DNA from: Bowdeniella nasicola
GTDB lineage: Bacteria > Actinomycetota > Actinomycetes > Actinomycetales > Actinomycetaceae
Direction: 5' to 3'
Assembly (NCBI RefSeq): GCF_001907295.1
Contig: NZ_MQVR01000002.1
Span: 20,003-84,002, forward strand
DNA: 64,000 nucleotides
The notes beneath the pieces were generated by a model, which saw only the letters and a list, made by a program, of their open reading frames with translations, was not told where the DNA came from and did not search any database. Each line of letters begins with the position of its first letter. Position 1 is the stretch's first letter. Of this stretch, positions 48,754 to 57,558 are shown in pieces. The position numbers were made by a program, and so were the translations under genes.

Positions 48754-49008
48754 CTAGCGGCCGTAGATAAAGAGGACGAGCTTGCCAAAGACGAAGTCGA
48801 GGACGCCGACGTAGGCCATCACGGCAAGGACGAAGATGAGGACGACGGTGAAGAACGTCCACAGCTCTGTCTTGGTCGGGCGAACCGTCTTGCGGAGTTC
48901 GGCCACCACCTGGCGGTAGAACAGGGCAATGCGCGCGAATAGACCGCGCTTTTCGCGGTTCGCCGCGGGACGGGACTTACCGGCGCCGGTTTCGGCGGAT
49001 TGGCTCAC
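48754..49008 (-). CDS. secE: Preprotein translocase subunit SecE
   Basis: SecE stabilises SecY, 84 aa with one C-terminal membrane span (FFTVVLIFVLAVMAYVGVLD) preceded by the conserved amphipathic VVAELRKTVRPTKTELW. The GTG at 49008 has GAGGAG upstream and gives a normal actinobacterial length. Confidence 0.95.
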   Translation of the reverse strand: MSQSAETGAGKSRPAANREKRGLFARIALFYRQVVAELRKTVRPTKTELWTFFTVVLIFVLAVMAYVGVLDFVFGKLVLFIYGR

Positions 49009-49104
49009 GCTGGCTCCTCGTTGTCTCGGCAAAGGTTCAGGCCCTCGCGGCCGGGTGGGCGAGGACCTGGAATATGTCACGCTGCGCCGAACCGCGAGCT
49101 GGTC

Positions 49105-49180
49105 TGGCAGGGCAGGAGGGACTCGAACCCACAACCGCCGGTTTTGGAGACCGGTGCGCTACCAATTGCGCCACTGCCCT
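49105..49180 (-). tRNA. tRNA-Trp (anticodon CCA)
   Basis: The minus strand folds as a cloverleaf: acceptor AGGGCAG with CTGCCCT, D arm with GCGCAATTGGTAGCGC, anticodon loop CTCCAAA between CCGGT and ACCGG, T arm GTGGGTTCGAGTCCC-like. The CCA tail is encoded. It lies upstream of secE as in mycobacteria. Confidence 0.97.
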
Positions 49181-49183
49181 ATT

Positions 49184-49218
49184 CCGCTACAGCTGTAGCG
49201 GGCACTCGCACGAGTCTA
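49184..49218 (-). promoter_or_regulatory. tRNA-Trp promoter element and palindrome
   Basis: TAGACT (49213-49218, minus) fits a -10 with a start near 49206. Between it and the tRNA lies the perfect 18-base palindrome CCGCTACAGCTGTAGCGG (49184-49201), which would form a hairpin in the short 5' leader. No clear -35 is seen. Confidence 0.5.
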
Positions 49219-49371
49219 CCGCAGTTTTTTACCGCTGCCGTATCGTGTTCGTCACGTGCGCCGGTCCATCATATGGGCTAGCCGCGTCTCGCGTCTAATT
49301 TCTTTGCCCGACGAGGGTCCGGATGGTGAAAGACGCTAGGCGCATGCGACGAGATTCGCAACAATGGCGAG
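49219..49371. other. Gap between tRNA-Trp and aspC
   Basis: About 150 bases without a gene. It must contain the aspC promoter on the plus strand (TAATTT near 49298 is the only AT-rich hexamer). The T-run at 49225-49230 has no stem before it on the plus strand. Confidence 0.25.
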
Positions 49372-50592
49372 GTGAAGAGCGAAGAAACTGCATCTGCCGG
49401 CCGTCTGTCCGCCCGCCTTGCCGCCATCACCCCGTCGGCGACTCTCGCCGTCGATGCGAAGGCCAAGGCCCTGAAGGCTGCCGGTCGCCCCGTTATCGGT
49501 TTCGGTGCCGGCGAACCGGATTTCCCGACGCCCGCCGCGATCGTTGACGCCGCCGTGGCTGCGTGCCAGGACCCCGCGAATCACCGCTACACGCCGGCCG
49601 CGGGCCTTCCGACACTGAAGCAGGCGATCGCCGATAAGACAAAGCGTGATTCGGGCTATGAGATCGACCCGGCCACGGTCCTCGTCACCAACGGCGGCAA
49701 GCAGGCGGTATTCCAGGCCTTCGCCGCGATCGTCAACGAGGGCGACGAAGTGCTGCTGCCCGCCCCGTACTGGACGACCTACCCGGAGGCGATCGCTCTC
49801 GCCGGCGGGACGGCCGTGCCCGTCGTCGCCGGGGCCGACACCAACTACAAGGTGAGCGTCGCCCAACTCGAGGCGGCCCGCACCGAGCGCACCAAGGCGC
49901 TGCTGTTCTGCTCTCCGTCTAACCCGACGGGCTCGGTCTACACACCCGAGGAGACCGAAGAAATCGGGCGCTGGGCGCTCGAGCACGGCGTGTGGGTCAT
50001 CACCGACGAAATCTACGAGCACCTGGTCTACGACGACGCGGTCTTCTCCCCCATCGTCAAGCTCGTGCCGGAGCTCGCCGATACGACGATCGTGCTCAAC
50101 GGCGTCGCAAAAACCTACGCGATGACCGGCTGGCGCGTCGGCTGGATGGTCGGCCCCGCCGATGTCATTAAGGCAGCCACCTCGTTCCAGTCGCACCTCA
50201 CCTCGAACGTGTGCAACGTCGCGCAGCGCGCAGCGATCGCGGCCCTGACCGGCTCGCTCGATGAGGTGGCGCGGATGCGCGAGGCATTCGATCGTCGCCG
50301 CAAGACGATGGTCGAGATGCTCTCGGCGATCGACGGTTTCAGCGTCCCGACGCCGACCGGCGCGTTTTATGCCTACCCCACTGTCCACGGCGTGCTCGGC
50401 CGCACGATCGGCGACGTCAAGGTCGAATCCTCTGCCGATCTGGCCGGCGTCATCCTGGATCAGGCCGAGGTTGCGGTCGTTCCCGGCGAAGCCTTCGGCA
50501 CGCCCGGATACCTGCGCCTGTCCTACGCGCTCGGCGATGAGGATCTCGTCGCAGGTATCGAGCGGATCCAAAAACTTTTGGCTGACTCCTAG
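49372..50592 (+). CDS. aspC: Aspartate/class I aminotransferase
   Basis: PLP enzyme transferring amino groups between aspartate (or aromatic/prephenate substrates) and 2-oxoglutarate, 406 aa. The Schiff-base Lys is in [17 protein letters not shown], the PLP Asp in [11 protein letters not shown] and the N-terminal [13 protein letters not shown] is typical of the I-gamma/I-beta type. The start is a GTG with weak GGCGAG upstream. The TAG shares CTAG with the stop of the convergent YccF gene. Confidence 0.92.
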   Translation: MKSEETASAGRLSARLAAITPSATLAVDAKAKALKAAGRPVIGFGAGEPDFPTPAAIVDAAVAACQDPANHRYTPAAGLPTLKQAIADKTKRDSGYEIDPATVLVTNGGKQAVFQAFAAIVNEGDEVLLPAPYWTTYPEAIALAGGTAVPVVAGADTNYKVSVAQLEAARTERTKALLFCSPSNPTGSVYTPEETEEIGRWALEHGVWVITDEIYEHLVYDDAVFSPIVKLVPELADTTIVLNGVAKTYAMTGWRVGWMVGPADVIKAATSFQSHLTSNVCNVAQRAAIAALTGSLDEVARMREAFDRRRKTMVEMLSAIDGFSVPTPTGAFYAYPTVHGVLGRTIGDVKVESSADLAGVILDQAEVAVVPGEAFGTPGYLRLSYALGDEDLVAGIERIQKLLADS

Positions 50593-51005
50593 AGCCGAAC
50601 CGCGTTGAGCTGGGTGTAGCCCTGCGGCATCGCGGAGACGGGCACGACGATCTTGCCGAACGGGAAGCACGTCACCGGGATCATCTTGACGTTCGCGATC
50701 GCGAGCGGGATCCCGATGATCGTGACCGCCTGCGCCGCGGCCGTCATGATGTGACCGATCGCGAGCCAGATGCCGGCGATAAAGAACCAGATGACGTTAC
50801 CGATCGCCGACATCGAGCCCGCATGCGGGTCTGCGACGACGGTGCGACCGAACGGCCACAGGGCGTAGCCCGCCATCCGGAAGGACGCGATGCCGGCGGG
50901 GATCGTCACGATGAAAATGCAGGCGATGATCCCGAACAGTAGGTAGCCCAGGGCAAGCCACAGGCCACCGAAGATGAGCCAAATGATGTTGAGTATCGCG
51001 CGCAT
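50589..51005 (-). CDS. YccF-domain inner membrane protein
   Basis: A 138-aa membrane protein with two copies of a YccF repeat: [20 protein letters not shown] with a following span and [19 protein letters not shown] with a following span; each repeat is followed by a PFG motif (WPFGRTVV and FPFGKIVV). Four spans in all. Function is not known. Its stop overlaps that of aspC. Confidence 0.85.
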   Translation of the reverse strand: MRAILNIIWLIFGGLWLALGYLLFGIIACIFIVTIPAGIASFRMAGYALWPFGRTVVADPHAGSMSAIGNVIWFFIAGIWLAIGHIMTAAAQAVTIIGIPLAIANVKMIPVTCFPFGKIVVPVSAMPQGYTQLNAVRL

Positions 51006-51077
51006 GCGTCCCCCGTGTTGATCCGAGATGAGGCGGCCTTCGCCGTCCACTTATATCAACACCGAGGGCCCGGGGGG

Positions 51078-51674
51078 CTATTCCACGTGGGCGGCAATCG
51101 CTTCGAAGGCAGCCTTATACGTAGCGGGGATTTCGCGCAGAACGCCGCTAGTCCACGTGCTCGAATGCTGTCGGCCGCGCTGGTCAGCAAATCCGTAGCC
51201 GTCCACGCCGATCGATCGGCACAGCGCGATCACGCGCGGCAGGTGGTAGCCCTGCGAGACGAATGCGACCTTGCGTCCGGGATAGTTCTCGGCGACGTAG
51301 CGGCACGTCGCCATCGAGTCGAGGCCATGCGGGTCTTCCGCAATATCGTCCAGCGCGACGCCATTTTCATGCAGATACTTCTTCATTACGGTCGTCTCCG
51401 ACCAGTTCGGGTCGCGACCATCACCCGAGACGACGATCGGGGTGCCGTCCCGACGGTGCTCCAGGGCCTCGTCCAGGCGGTAGCGCAGATACGGCGAGGG
51501 GGTGTCTTTGCCCCAGATCGCGGCACCTAAGACGACAAGTACGTCGGCCTCGTGAGCGGCGGGCACGTCGATGCGCGACGCGGCGGCCCCAAATCGCCAG
51601 GCCTGCGGCGCCGCGAGTGCCACGAGGACGACCGCGCTCGAGATGGTCAACCAGCGGCGAGTGTGCTTTGCCAT
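51078..51674 (-). CDS. SanA/YdcF-like DUF218 protein
   Basis: A 198-aa protein with one N-terminal membrane anchor (residues about 8-26) and a DUF218 domain outside: VLVVLGAAIWGKDTPSPYLR, IVVSGDGRD, the acid SETTVMKKYL and VSQGYHLPR. Homologues such as SanA affect cell-envelope permeability; the reaction is unknown. It is 9 bases downstream of the APH-like gene, so the two are probably cotranscribed. Confidence 0.85.
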   Translation of the reverse strand: MAKHTRRWLTISSAVVLVALAAPQAWRFGAAASRIDVPAAHEADVLVVLGAAIWGKDTPSPYLRYRLDEALEHRRDGTPIVVSGDGRDPNWSETTVMKKYLHENGVALDDIAEDPHGLDSMATCRYVAENYPGRKVAFVSQGYHLPRVIALCRSIGVDGYGFADQRGRQHSSTWTSGVLREIPATYKAAFEAIAAHVE

Positions 51675-51683
51675 GATTTCCCC

Positions 51684-52778
51684 CTAAATCTCCGCGGCGG
51701 CCAGCCAGCCGCGAGCGATCCCGAGCCGCAGATCAGCGATATCGCGCTTCTCCCAGGCCGGGCGCTGTGCGAGGCGCATGGCGCCGGGCACGAGCGTAAC
51801 CAACACGCCAGCGGTGCGGACCGCGAGCCGGGCAGCATCATGATCCTCGCACGCGGCACGAAACAGGTCCGTGACGCGCCGCCGGTAGAGCACATCGTCA
51901 CGATACCACCGAACGGCCGACAGGTGTCCGAGCAGGCATGCCACGTCGTCGATCCGCCAGCCCGGCCCGAGCGTATCGATGTCGAGCAGCCCCGTGATGT
52001 GCCGGCCATCGGTGAGGACATTGCATTCGTAGAAGTCGCCGTGGGTGGGCACGAGATCGCCCGGCGCGCCCGCCGCAATCTCCGCGGCGACGACCCGTGC
52101 GACGACGTCGATTCGCGGGTCTGGGAAGAGCGCGCGGGCCAGATCGGCGTGCCGCTCGATCCGCTCGCACCACGATGGCCTCGCGGGCAGTTCAAGCGCC
52201 GCGGCGGGCAGCGCGTCGAGCAAACCGCGCACCTGCCGGTAGGTCTCCGCTCCCCCACATTCGTTCAGCATGCTGGTGAGCGGCCGACCCCGCACGCGAG
52301 ACGTGATGAGGTAGCCGCGGTGCCGCTGCACAACCTGAGCGGCGGGCAGGCCCGCATCACGCAGCAGGTCATGGGCATGCGCGAGACGTGCAATGCGTGC
52401 GGGCGAGCTCACCTTTGCAAAGCCCACGCCCGGCAGTGAGAGGACCGCACGCCGGGTGGGCCGGTAGGCGAGCAACTGCGCGCCCGGGTGACGCGCAAGG
52501 TGAGCCAGCTCGGGAAGGAAGGGGTCATCGGGGTATGCGAAGACAGTCAGCTCCCCTCCGGTCCTTTCCTCGGGAGTGCGAGCCGACGTCAGGACGAAGA
52601 TGCGTTCCTCCCCCGCGACGGTGGCGTCAAAGACAGCGACGGGATACGGCAGATAGAACATCGAGCGCCGCCGCATCGTCTCCAGCGCGCCAGCATCAGC
52701 GAGCCAAGCATCGATCACCGCGGCGCGCGCGTGATCGATGTCTAGGAGCTCGGCAGGGGAAGCTAGCTCGCTCGTCAT
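51684..52778 (-). CDS. APH-fold phosphotransferase of unknown substrate
   Basis: Kinase-like protein of 364 aa. The catalytic loop is THGDFYECNVL and the metal motif IDTLGPGWRIDDVACLLG, as in the aminoglycoside/choline kinase superfamily. The N-terminal about 110 residues include a domain of unknown kind before the N-lobe (RRAVLSLPGVGFAKV). The substrate may be a sugar or a small alcohol; resistance to antibiotics is not implied. It is divergent from the adenosine deaminase gene with 43 bases between starts. Confidence 0.75.
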   Translation of the reverse strand: MTSELASPAELLDIDHARAAVIDAWLADAGALETMRRRSMFYLPYPVAVFDATVAGEERIFVLTSARTPEERTGGELTVFAYPDDPFLPELAHLARHPGAQLLAYRPTRRAVLSLPGVGFAKVSSPARIARLAHAHDLLRDAGLPAAQVVQRHRGYLITSRVRGRPLTSMLNECGGAETYRQVRGLLDALPAAALELPARPSWCERIERHADLARALFPDPRIDVVARVVAAEIAAGAPGDLVPTHGDFYECNVLTDGRHITGLLDIDTLGPGWRIDDVACLLGHLSAVRWYRDDVLYRRRVTDLFRAACEDHDAARLAVRTAGVLVTLVPGAMRLAQRPAWEKRDIADLRLGIARGWLAAAEI

Positions 52779-52821
52779 GACTCTAGCCAACCACAGCCGC
52801 GCGATCTGTCAGAATGGGGTC

Positions 52822-53844
52822 GTGCGCGATTTGACGACCCTGCCCAAGGCGCACCTGCATCTGCACTTTACGGGTTCGCTACGGCACGAGAGCCTGCGCA
52901 ATATCGCCGACGAGATCGGCGTGCGTCTGCCCGATTCCCTCACGGATACTGACGCGCTGCACTTTCCCGCCGACCAGCGCGGCTGGTTCCGTTTCCAGCG
53001 GCATTACGACGCGGCCCGCGCGGTCGTCCGCTCCGAGCGGACGATGCGCCGGATCGTACGTCAGGCCGCCGAGGACGATGCGGCCGAGGGCAGCCGTCGC
53101 CTTGAGATCCAGGTCGATCCCACATCCTATGCCCCCTTCGTCGGCGGCATCACGCCCGCACTGGAGATCATCCTCGACGAGGCGCGCGAGGCCTCAGAGG
53201 CGACGGGGGTCGAGGTCGGCGTTATCGTCGCGGCCTCACGCATCCGCCATCCCCTCGATGCGCGCACCCTCGCGCGACTCGCCGCGCAGTACGCCTCCGA
53301 TGCGCCCGGCGGTGTCGTCGCCTTCGGGCTGTCGAACGATGAGCGCGCAGGCGATACTTCCGAGTTCGCTTCCGCGTTCCGCCTCGCCCGCCACGCCGGC
53401 CTGCCCGGGGTACCGCACGGCGGTGAACTCCTCGGGCCGGACCACATCCGGCAGGTGATCGCGCACCTCAAACCGCGCCGCCTCGGCCACGGCGTGCGCG
53501 CCGGAGAAGATCCCGAACTGCTCGACCGGCTCGTCGCCGACGGCATTGCCCTCGAGGTCTGCCCGGCATCTAACGTCTCGCTCGGCGTCTACAACGGGCC
53601 ATCCCAGGTTCCGCTGCGCCAGCTCATGGCAGCGGGCGCCGATATCGCCCTCGGCGCCGATGACCCCCTGCTGTTCCGCTCCCGGCTCGTCGACCAGTAC
53701 GAGATCGCGCGCCGCGATCACAAACTGAGCGATGCGGAACTCGCCGACCTTGCCCGCTCCTCGATCCGTGCCTCGCTCGCCTCCGACGCGGCGAAGAAAA
53801 CATGGTTAGCGGAGGTCGACGACTGGATAAGCTTGGATCCGTGA
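52822..53844 (+). CDS. add: Adenosine deaminase family protein
   Basis: Zinc amidohydrolase converting adenosine to inosine, 340 aa. LPKAHLHLHFTGSLRHESL supplies the two metal His; GVPHGGELLGP, RLGHGVRAG, EVCPASNVSLG and LGADDPLLF give the other catalytic residues. The GTG at 52822 is chosen because it begins directly before LPKAHLHLHF; an upstream ATG at 52777 would overlap the divergent gene. Members with HFTGS form a distinct actinobacterial group that may act on other aminopurines such as adenine. The stop overlaps the next start (GTGA). Confidence 0.88.
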   Translation: MRDLTTLPKAHLHLHFTGSLRHESLRNIADEIGVRLPDSLTDTDALHFPADQRGWFRFQRHYDAARAVVRSERTMRRIVRQAAEDDAAEGSRRLEIQVDPTSYAPFVGGITPALEIILDEAREASEATGVEVGVIVAASRIRHPLDARTLARLAAQYASDAPGGVVAFGLSNDERAGDTSEFASAFRLARHAGLPGVPHGGELLGPDHIRQVIAHLKPRRLGHGVRAGEDPELLDRLVADGIALEVCPASNVSLGVYNGPSQVPLRQLMAAGADIALGADDPLLFRSRLVDQYEIARRDHKLSDAELADLARSSIRASLASDAAKKTWLAEVDDWISLDP

Positions 53845-54719
53845 CCCGCCCCCTACGCCGCCAACGTCCGATCAAGCTTCGTCCCGTTTTTCGCCGTAAG
53901 GACAACCCGATCGACCGGCTCTCGGCGGAGCTCGTGCGCACGCACGACACGTGGGTACGCATCTTCCGCAAGGCCTATTCGGGACCGGGTTCCACGCCGG
54001 GCGACCGGTTCCCGGGTCTGCCCAACACTGGCCCCCAGAAAGAGCACACCCGACCGACGTTCGTCCTCATCCACGGGATGGGTGTCTCCTCGCGTTATTT
54101 CGTGAAGCTCTCCGAGGACCTGTCAGGCCTTGGCGAGGTGTTCCTCATCGACATGCCGGGCTTCGCGAACCTGCCCCAGCCGCCCGAACCACTCTCGATC
54201 GCGGGCTTCGCAGGTGTCATCCACCAGGTGCTCGTCGCGCACGGCGTTGAAAAACCGATCATCATCGGGCACTCCATGGGCGCCCAGGTCGTCACCGAGC
54301 TCATGGCGAAGGCCCCCGACTACGCGCAGGCCGGGGTCCTCATCGGGCCGCCGGTCAACGACGCGGAGCGCAACGTCGCCCTACAGGTACTGCGGTTCGC
54401 GCAGTCCTCGGTGCACGAATCACGCCAGCTGCGACTGATCGCGGTACGCGCCTACCTGCAGTGCGGCATCGCATGGTTCCTCGACGTACTCCCCCAGATG
54501 ATGCGCTACCCGATCGAGCAGCGAATCCCGCTCGTGCAGTGCCCGACGCTGCTCGTGCGCGGCGAATACGACTATATCTGCCCGACGGCATGGCTGGAGT
54601 GGCTCGGCGCGGCAAACCCACGTGTCGTCTCGGGCGCGGCGCACAGCGTCATCTACGCTCACGACACCGAGATTTTCGGCCTCATCACCGAGTTTCTCGA
54701 AACCGAGGTGTATTCCTAA
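53841..54719 (+). CDS. Alpha/beta hydrolase, first of a coupled pair
   Basis: A 292-aa hydrolase. The oxyanion motif is LIHGMGVSSRYF, the nucleophile in GHSMGAQ, the acid in RGEYDYICP and the His in GAAHSVIYAHD. There is no signal peptide, but the first 60 residues are basic. The GTG at 53841 overlaps the deaminase stop, and its own stop overlaps the next start (TAATG), so three genes are translationally coupled. Substrate unknown. Confidence 0.8.
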   Translation: MTRPLRRQRPIKLRPVFRRKDNPIDRLSAELVRTHDTWVRIFRKAYSGPGSTPGDRFPGLPNTGPQKEHTRPTFVLIHGMGVSSRYFVKLSEDLSGLGEVFLIDMPGFANLPQPPEPLSIAGFAGVIHQVLVAHGVEKPIIIGHSMGAQVVTELMAKAPDYAQAGVLIGPPVNDAERNVALQVLRFAQSSVHESRQLRLIAVRAYLQCGIAWFLDVLPQMMRYPIEQRIPLVQCPTLLVRGEYDYICPTAWLEWLGAANPRVVSGAAHSVIYAHDTEIFGLITEFLETEVYS

Positions 54720-55480
54720 TGCTGCGGCAGATCGCCGACCGACTGCGTCGTGGGGCCACCGTGGCCCGCGATATCGTGAGCGATCTGCGTACCGCGGCGC
54801 CGCACTGGCGGGACTGGTCGGCGGACTATCGAGCCTTCACGGCGCTCCGGCTGCGGGCTCCCTTCGACCGGTTCATCGCCCGGCTGGCCGGCAAGGAGCC
54901 CCTTGCCCGAGAGCGCCGCCACGACATCATTGTGCTGCCCGGAATTTATGAGACTCCCACCGATCTGCGCGAACTCACGCGGCCGCTGCGCCGCCGCGGC
55001 CACACCATCCACCGTGTCCCGCACCTGGCTCGCCAGCTCGCGCCGATGTCGTGGCTGCGCGAGCGCGTCGAGCGCTATCTCGTCGCCAATGATCTCACCA
55101 GCGTCATCCTCCTCGCACACTCCAAGGGCGGCCTCGTCGGCAAGCAGGTGATGATGGGCGCTGAAGGGCACCGCATCGCCGGCATGGTGGCGCTCGCGAC
55201 GCCGTGGCAGGGCTCGCGCTATGCATCGCTGTTCTGGCCGGGTCTGGGCGTGCGCTCCCTGCGGCCCGGCTCCGCGATGATTTCCGCCGCAATGTCGCCG
55301 CACGAAAGCGATGCGCGCATCGTCTCGATCCAGCCGAGCTTCGACCCGCACGTTCCGCAGCACGCGCACCTGCCGGGCGCCCACCAGATCGATCTGACGC
55401 GGCCCGGCCACTTCGCGATCCTGTCCGACCGCGACGTCATCGCCACCGTCGCGAACGCCGTCGATTTTTTTGGAGCGTGA
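54719..55480 (+). CDS. Alpha/beta hydrolase (lipase/PGAP1-like), second of a coupled pair
   Basis: A 253-aa protein. The nucleophile is in LLAHSKGGLVGKQ, resembling triacylglycerol lipases and PGAP1-type hydrolases, with the likely acid in an LSDRD context and the His in RPGHFAILSD. The N-terminus is amphipathic (ADRLRRGATVARDIV). It is encoded two bases before ybaK. Function unknown; it may act on a lipid or envelope ester. Confidence 0.75.
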   Translation: MLRQIADRLRRGATVARDIVSDLRTAAPHWRDWSADYRAFTALRLRAPFDRFIARLAGKEPLARERRHDIIVLPGIYETPTDLRELTRPLRRRGHTIHRVPHLARQLAPMSWLRERVERYLVANDLTSVILLAHSKGGLVGKQVMMGAEGHRIAGMVALATPWQGSRYASLFWPGLGVRSLRPGSAMISAAMSPHESDARIVSIQPSFDPHVPQHAHLPGAHQIDLTRPGHFAILSDRDVIATVANAVDFFGA

Positions 55481-55482
55481 CC

Positions 55483-55962
55483 ATGGCAGCGACGCGAGCT
55501 GAACGCATCCTGAGCGAAGCCGGCATCACCGCCCGCGTGCGCACCTACGAGGCGGCGTCCGGCGACCATAATTTCGGCGACGAAGCTGTCGCCCTCACCG
55601 GCCTGCCCGCGCCGAAGGTGTTCAAGACGCTCGTCGTCGACGCGGCAGGCGAGCTCATCTTCGCCCTCGTCCCGGTCGCCGCGCGCCTCGACCTGAAGGT
55701 CGTCGCGCGGGCCCGTGGGGCGAAGAAGGCGCGGCTCGCCGAGCGCACGGCAGCCGAGCGCGCCACCGGCTACGTCATGGGCGGGATCACGGCGATCGGA
55801 TCGACGACGGCGCTGCCGTGTTTCATCGACGATAGTGCTCGCACGCAGCCGACGATTATCGTCTCGGCCGGCCAGCGCGGCCGCAATCTCGAGGTCGATC
55901 CCGCGGCCCTCGCACGCCTGCTCGACGCGCAGTTCGCGCCGCTTGCGGCTACAGGACGATAG
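55483..55962 (+). CDS. ybaK: Cys-tRNA(Pro)/Cys-tRNA(Cys) deacylase YbaK
   Basis: Editing hydrolase of the YbaK/EbsC family, 159 aa, which removes Cys mischarged on tRNA-Pro. KVFKTLVVDA contains the key Lys and GYVMGGITAIGSTTALPCFI is the family core. The ATG at 55483 has GGAG 9 bases upstream. The last 14 bases overlap the end of the convergent murB gene. Confidence 0.9.
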   Translation: MAATRAERILSEAGITARVRTYEAASGDHNFGDEAVALTGLPAPKVFKTLVVDAAGELIFALVPVAARLDLKVVARARGAKKARLAERTAAERATGYVMGGITAIGSTTALPCFIDDSARTQPTIIVSAGQRGRNLEVDPAALARLLDAQFAPLAATGR

Positions 55963-57136
55963 GTTCGGGCACGAGCTCGATCCCGAACGCCTCGCGCACC
56001 CCCGCCTGGACGGTGGCGGCGAGTTCGCGGATATCGGCGCCGGTGGCCTCGCCCCGGTTGGTCAGCGCGAGCGCGTGCTTGCCCGACAGCGCAGCGGGCC
56101 CCGGCATGCCGTAGCCCTTGTCGAACCCGGCATGGTTGATGAGCCATGCCGCGCTGGTCTTCACGAGCCCGTCGACGACGGGCGGTTCCTGCCCGATGCT
56201 GCGCACCTTCGTGGGATCTGTGACGGGATAGCGTGGCGCACCCTCGGGCAGCTCGTCAGCGTGCGCGGCCTCGATGATCGGGTTGGTGAAGAACGACCCC
56301 GCCGACCACGTGTCGTGATCGGCTTCGTCCAGCACCATGCCCTTGGACCGGCGCAGCTCGAGCACCGCCTGCCGCACGTCGACGGCGGGCGCGCGATCGT
56401 GCAGCTCGACGCCGAGCGTGCGCGCGAGCTCCGCATAGCGCACCGGCTCGGACAGCGTCGCGAGCCGCATCTGGAAGGAGACTTCGAGGACGACGAAGCG
56501 TCCCGTCGGGCCCCACGTCCGGCCCCCGCCGGCCTCGGTATCGGTCAGCGATCGCTTCAGCAGCGACGTGCGGTAGCCGAAGCCGAGCTCGGCGAGCGTC
56601 AGGAGCCGCCGCTGCTTTTCCAGCCGGTCGAACACGCGCACGGCCGAGATCGTGCCGGAGACCTCCTGGCCGTAGGCGCCGACGTTCTGCACGGGCGCCG
56701 CCCCGACGGTGCCGGGGATTCCGGACAGCGCCTCGACGCCCATCCAGCCGTTTTCGATCGTGTGCGCGACGAACGCATCCCACGGTTGGCCCGCGCTCAC
56801 GCGCACGGCCGCGCCGCCGCAGCCGTCCTCGGCCTCGAGCTCGATCCACTGGCGCGTATCGCGGATGACGACGCCGTCGAACGCCGCATCGGCGGCAACG
56901 AGGTTGGAGCCCCCGCCGATGACGAGCAGTTTCTTGCCCCCCTCGTCGGTCGCCGCGACGGCGGCCGCGAGCTCCTCTGCCCCATCGACCTCGTGGTATT
57001 CCCCGATCTCGCCACCGATTCGCAGCGTCGTGAGATCGGAAAAACGCACCGGCGCCTGATCGGTAGGCCGCGGCGCCCAGGAGGCGACGGGCTCAACACT
57101 GATCGCGGGACCCTTGTCGGGAACGGAGCAACTCAT
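55949..57136 (-). CDS. murB: UDP-N-acetylenolpyruvoylglucosamine reductase MurB
   Basis: FAD/NADPH enzyme of peptidoglycan precursor synthesis, 395 aa. The FAD motif is VIGGGSNLVAAD, followed by GIPGTVGAAPVQNVGAYGQE; the catalytic Ser is in WSAGSFFTNP and a Glu ends the protein in VPEPIVL. The start at 57136 is the first ATG giving a typical length. It is 13 bases after the hadB-like gene and likely in one operon with rpmG and the dehydratases. Confidence 0.95.
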   Translation of the reverse strand: MSCSVPDKGPAISVEPVASWAPRPTDQAPVRFSDLTTLRIGGEIGEYHEVDGAEELAAAVAATDEGGKKLLVIGGGSNLVAADAAFDGVVIRDTRQWIELEAEDGCGGAAVRVSAGQPWDAFVAHTIENGWMGVEALSGIPGTVGAAPVQNVGAYGQEVSGTISAVRVFDRLEKQRRLLTLAELGFGYRTSLLKRSLTDTEAGGGRTWGPTGRFVVLEVSFQMRLATLSEPVRYAELARTLGVELHDRAPAVDVRQAVLELRRSKGMVLDEADHDTWSAGSFFTNPIIEAAHADELPEGAPRYPVTDPTKVRSIGQEPPVVDGLVKTSAAWLINHAGFDKGYGMPGPAALSGKHALALTNRGEATGADIRELAATVQAGVREAFGIELVPEPIVL

Positions 57137-57149
57137 AGCTCCACAATAC

Positions 57150-57557
57150 TCAGGCTTTTTCCACCAGCGCGCGCGCACGCGTGAGCACGCCCTTGCCCTC
57201 GCACGTGACTTTGAGATCGACGCGGATCGCCTCGTCGGTGACCTCGCCCGCGACCCCGACGATGTCGAGGGTGGCGACGCCATCGCCGGGCACGACGACC
57301 GGCCGCGAGAACCGCGTCGAGACCTCGGTGACGAGATGCGGGTCGTCGGCCCACTGCGCGAGCGCCGTCGCCGCGAGCCCCATCGTCAGCATGCCGTGCG
57401 CGAGTACCCCGGGCAGCCCGGCCGCGCTCGCCGCGGCGTCGTTGTAGTGGATGGGATTGTGATCCCCCGACGCACCCGCGTACGCGACGAGCATCGTCCG
57501 ATCGATCTCGACCGTGGTGGCGAACAGTTCATCGCCGACGGAAATCTCGCTGCTCAT
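57150..57557 (-). CDS. MaoC-like dehydratase, HadB-type
   Basis: A 135-aa hot-dog fold protein with the hydratase motif GASGDHNPIHYND (catalytic Asp and His) and HGMLTMG. In mycobacteria the corresponding HadB pairs with HadA or HadC as 3-hydroxyacyl-ACP dehydratase of FAS-II. Non-mycolate actinobacteria keep the pair; its substrate there is not certain. It starts 1 base after the HadA-like gene. Confidence 0.85.
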   Translation of the reverse strand: MSSEISVGDELFATTVEIDRTMLVAYAGASGDHNPIHYNDAAASAAGLPGVLAHGMLTMGLAATALAQWADDPHLVTEVSTRFSRPVVVPGDGVATLDIVGVAGEVTDEAIRVDLKVTCEGKGVLTRARALVEKA

Positions 57558-57558
57558 G

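Noticed and set aside
51684..52778. APH-fold gene as an aminoglycoside resistance determinant
   Set aside because: Only the general kinase motifs are shared; there is no similarity I recognise to known resistance enzymes and the context is housekeeping.
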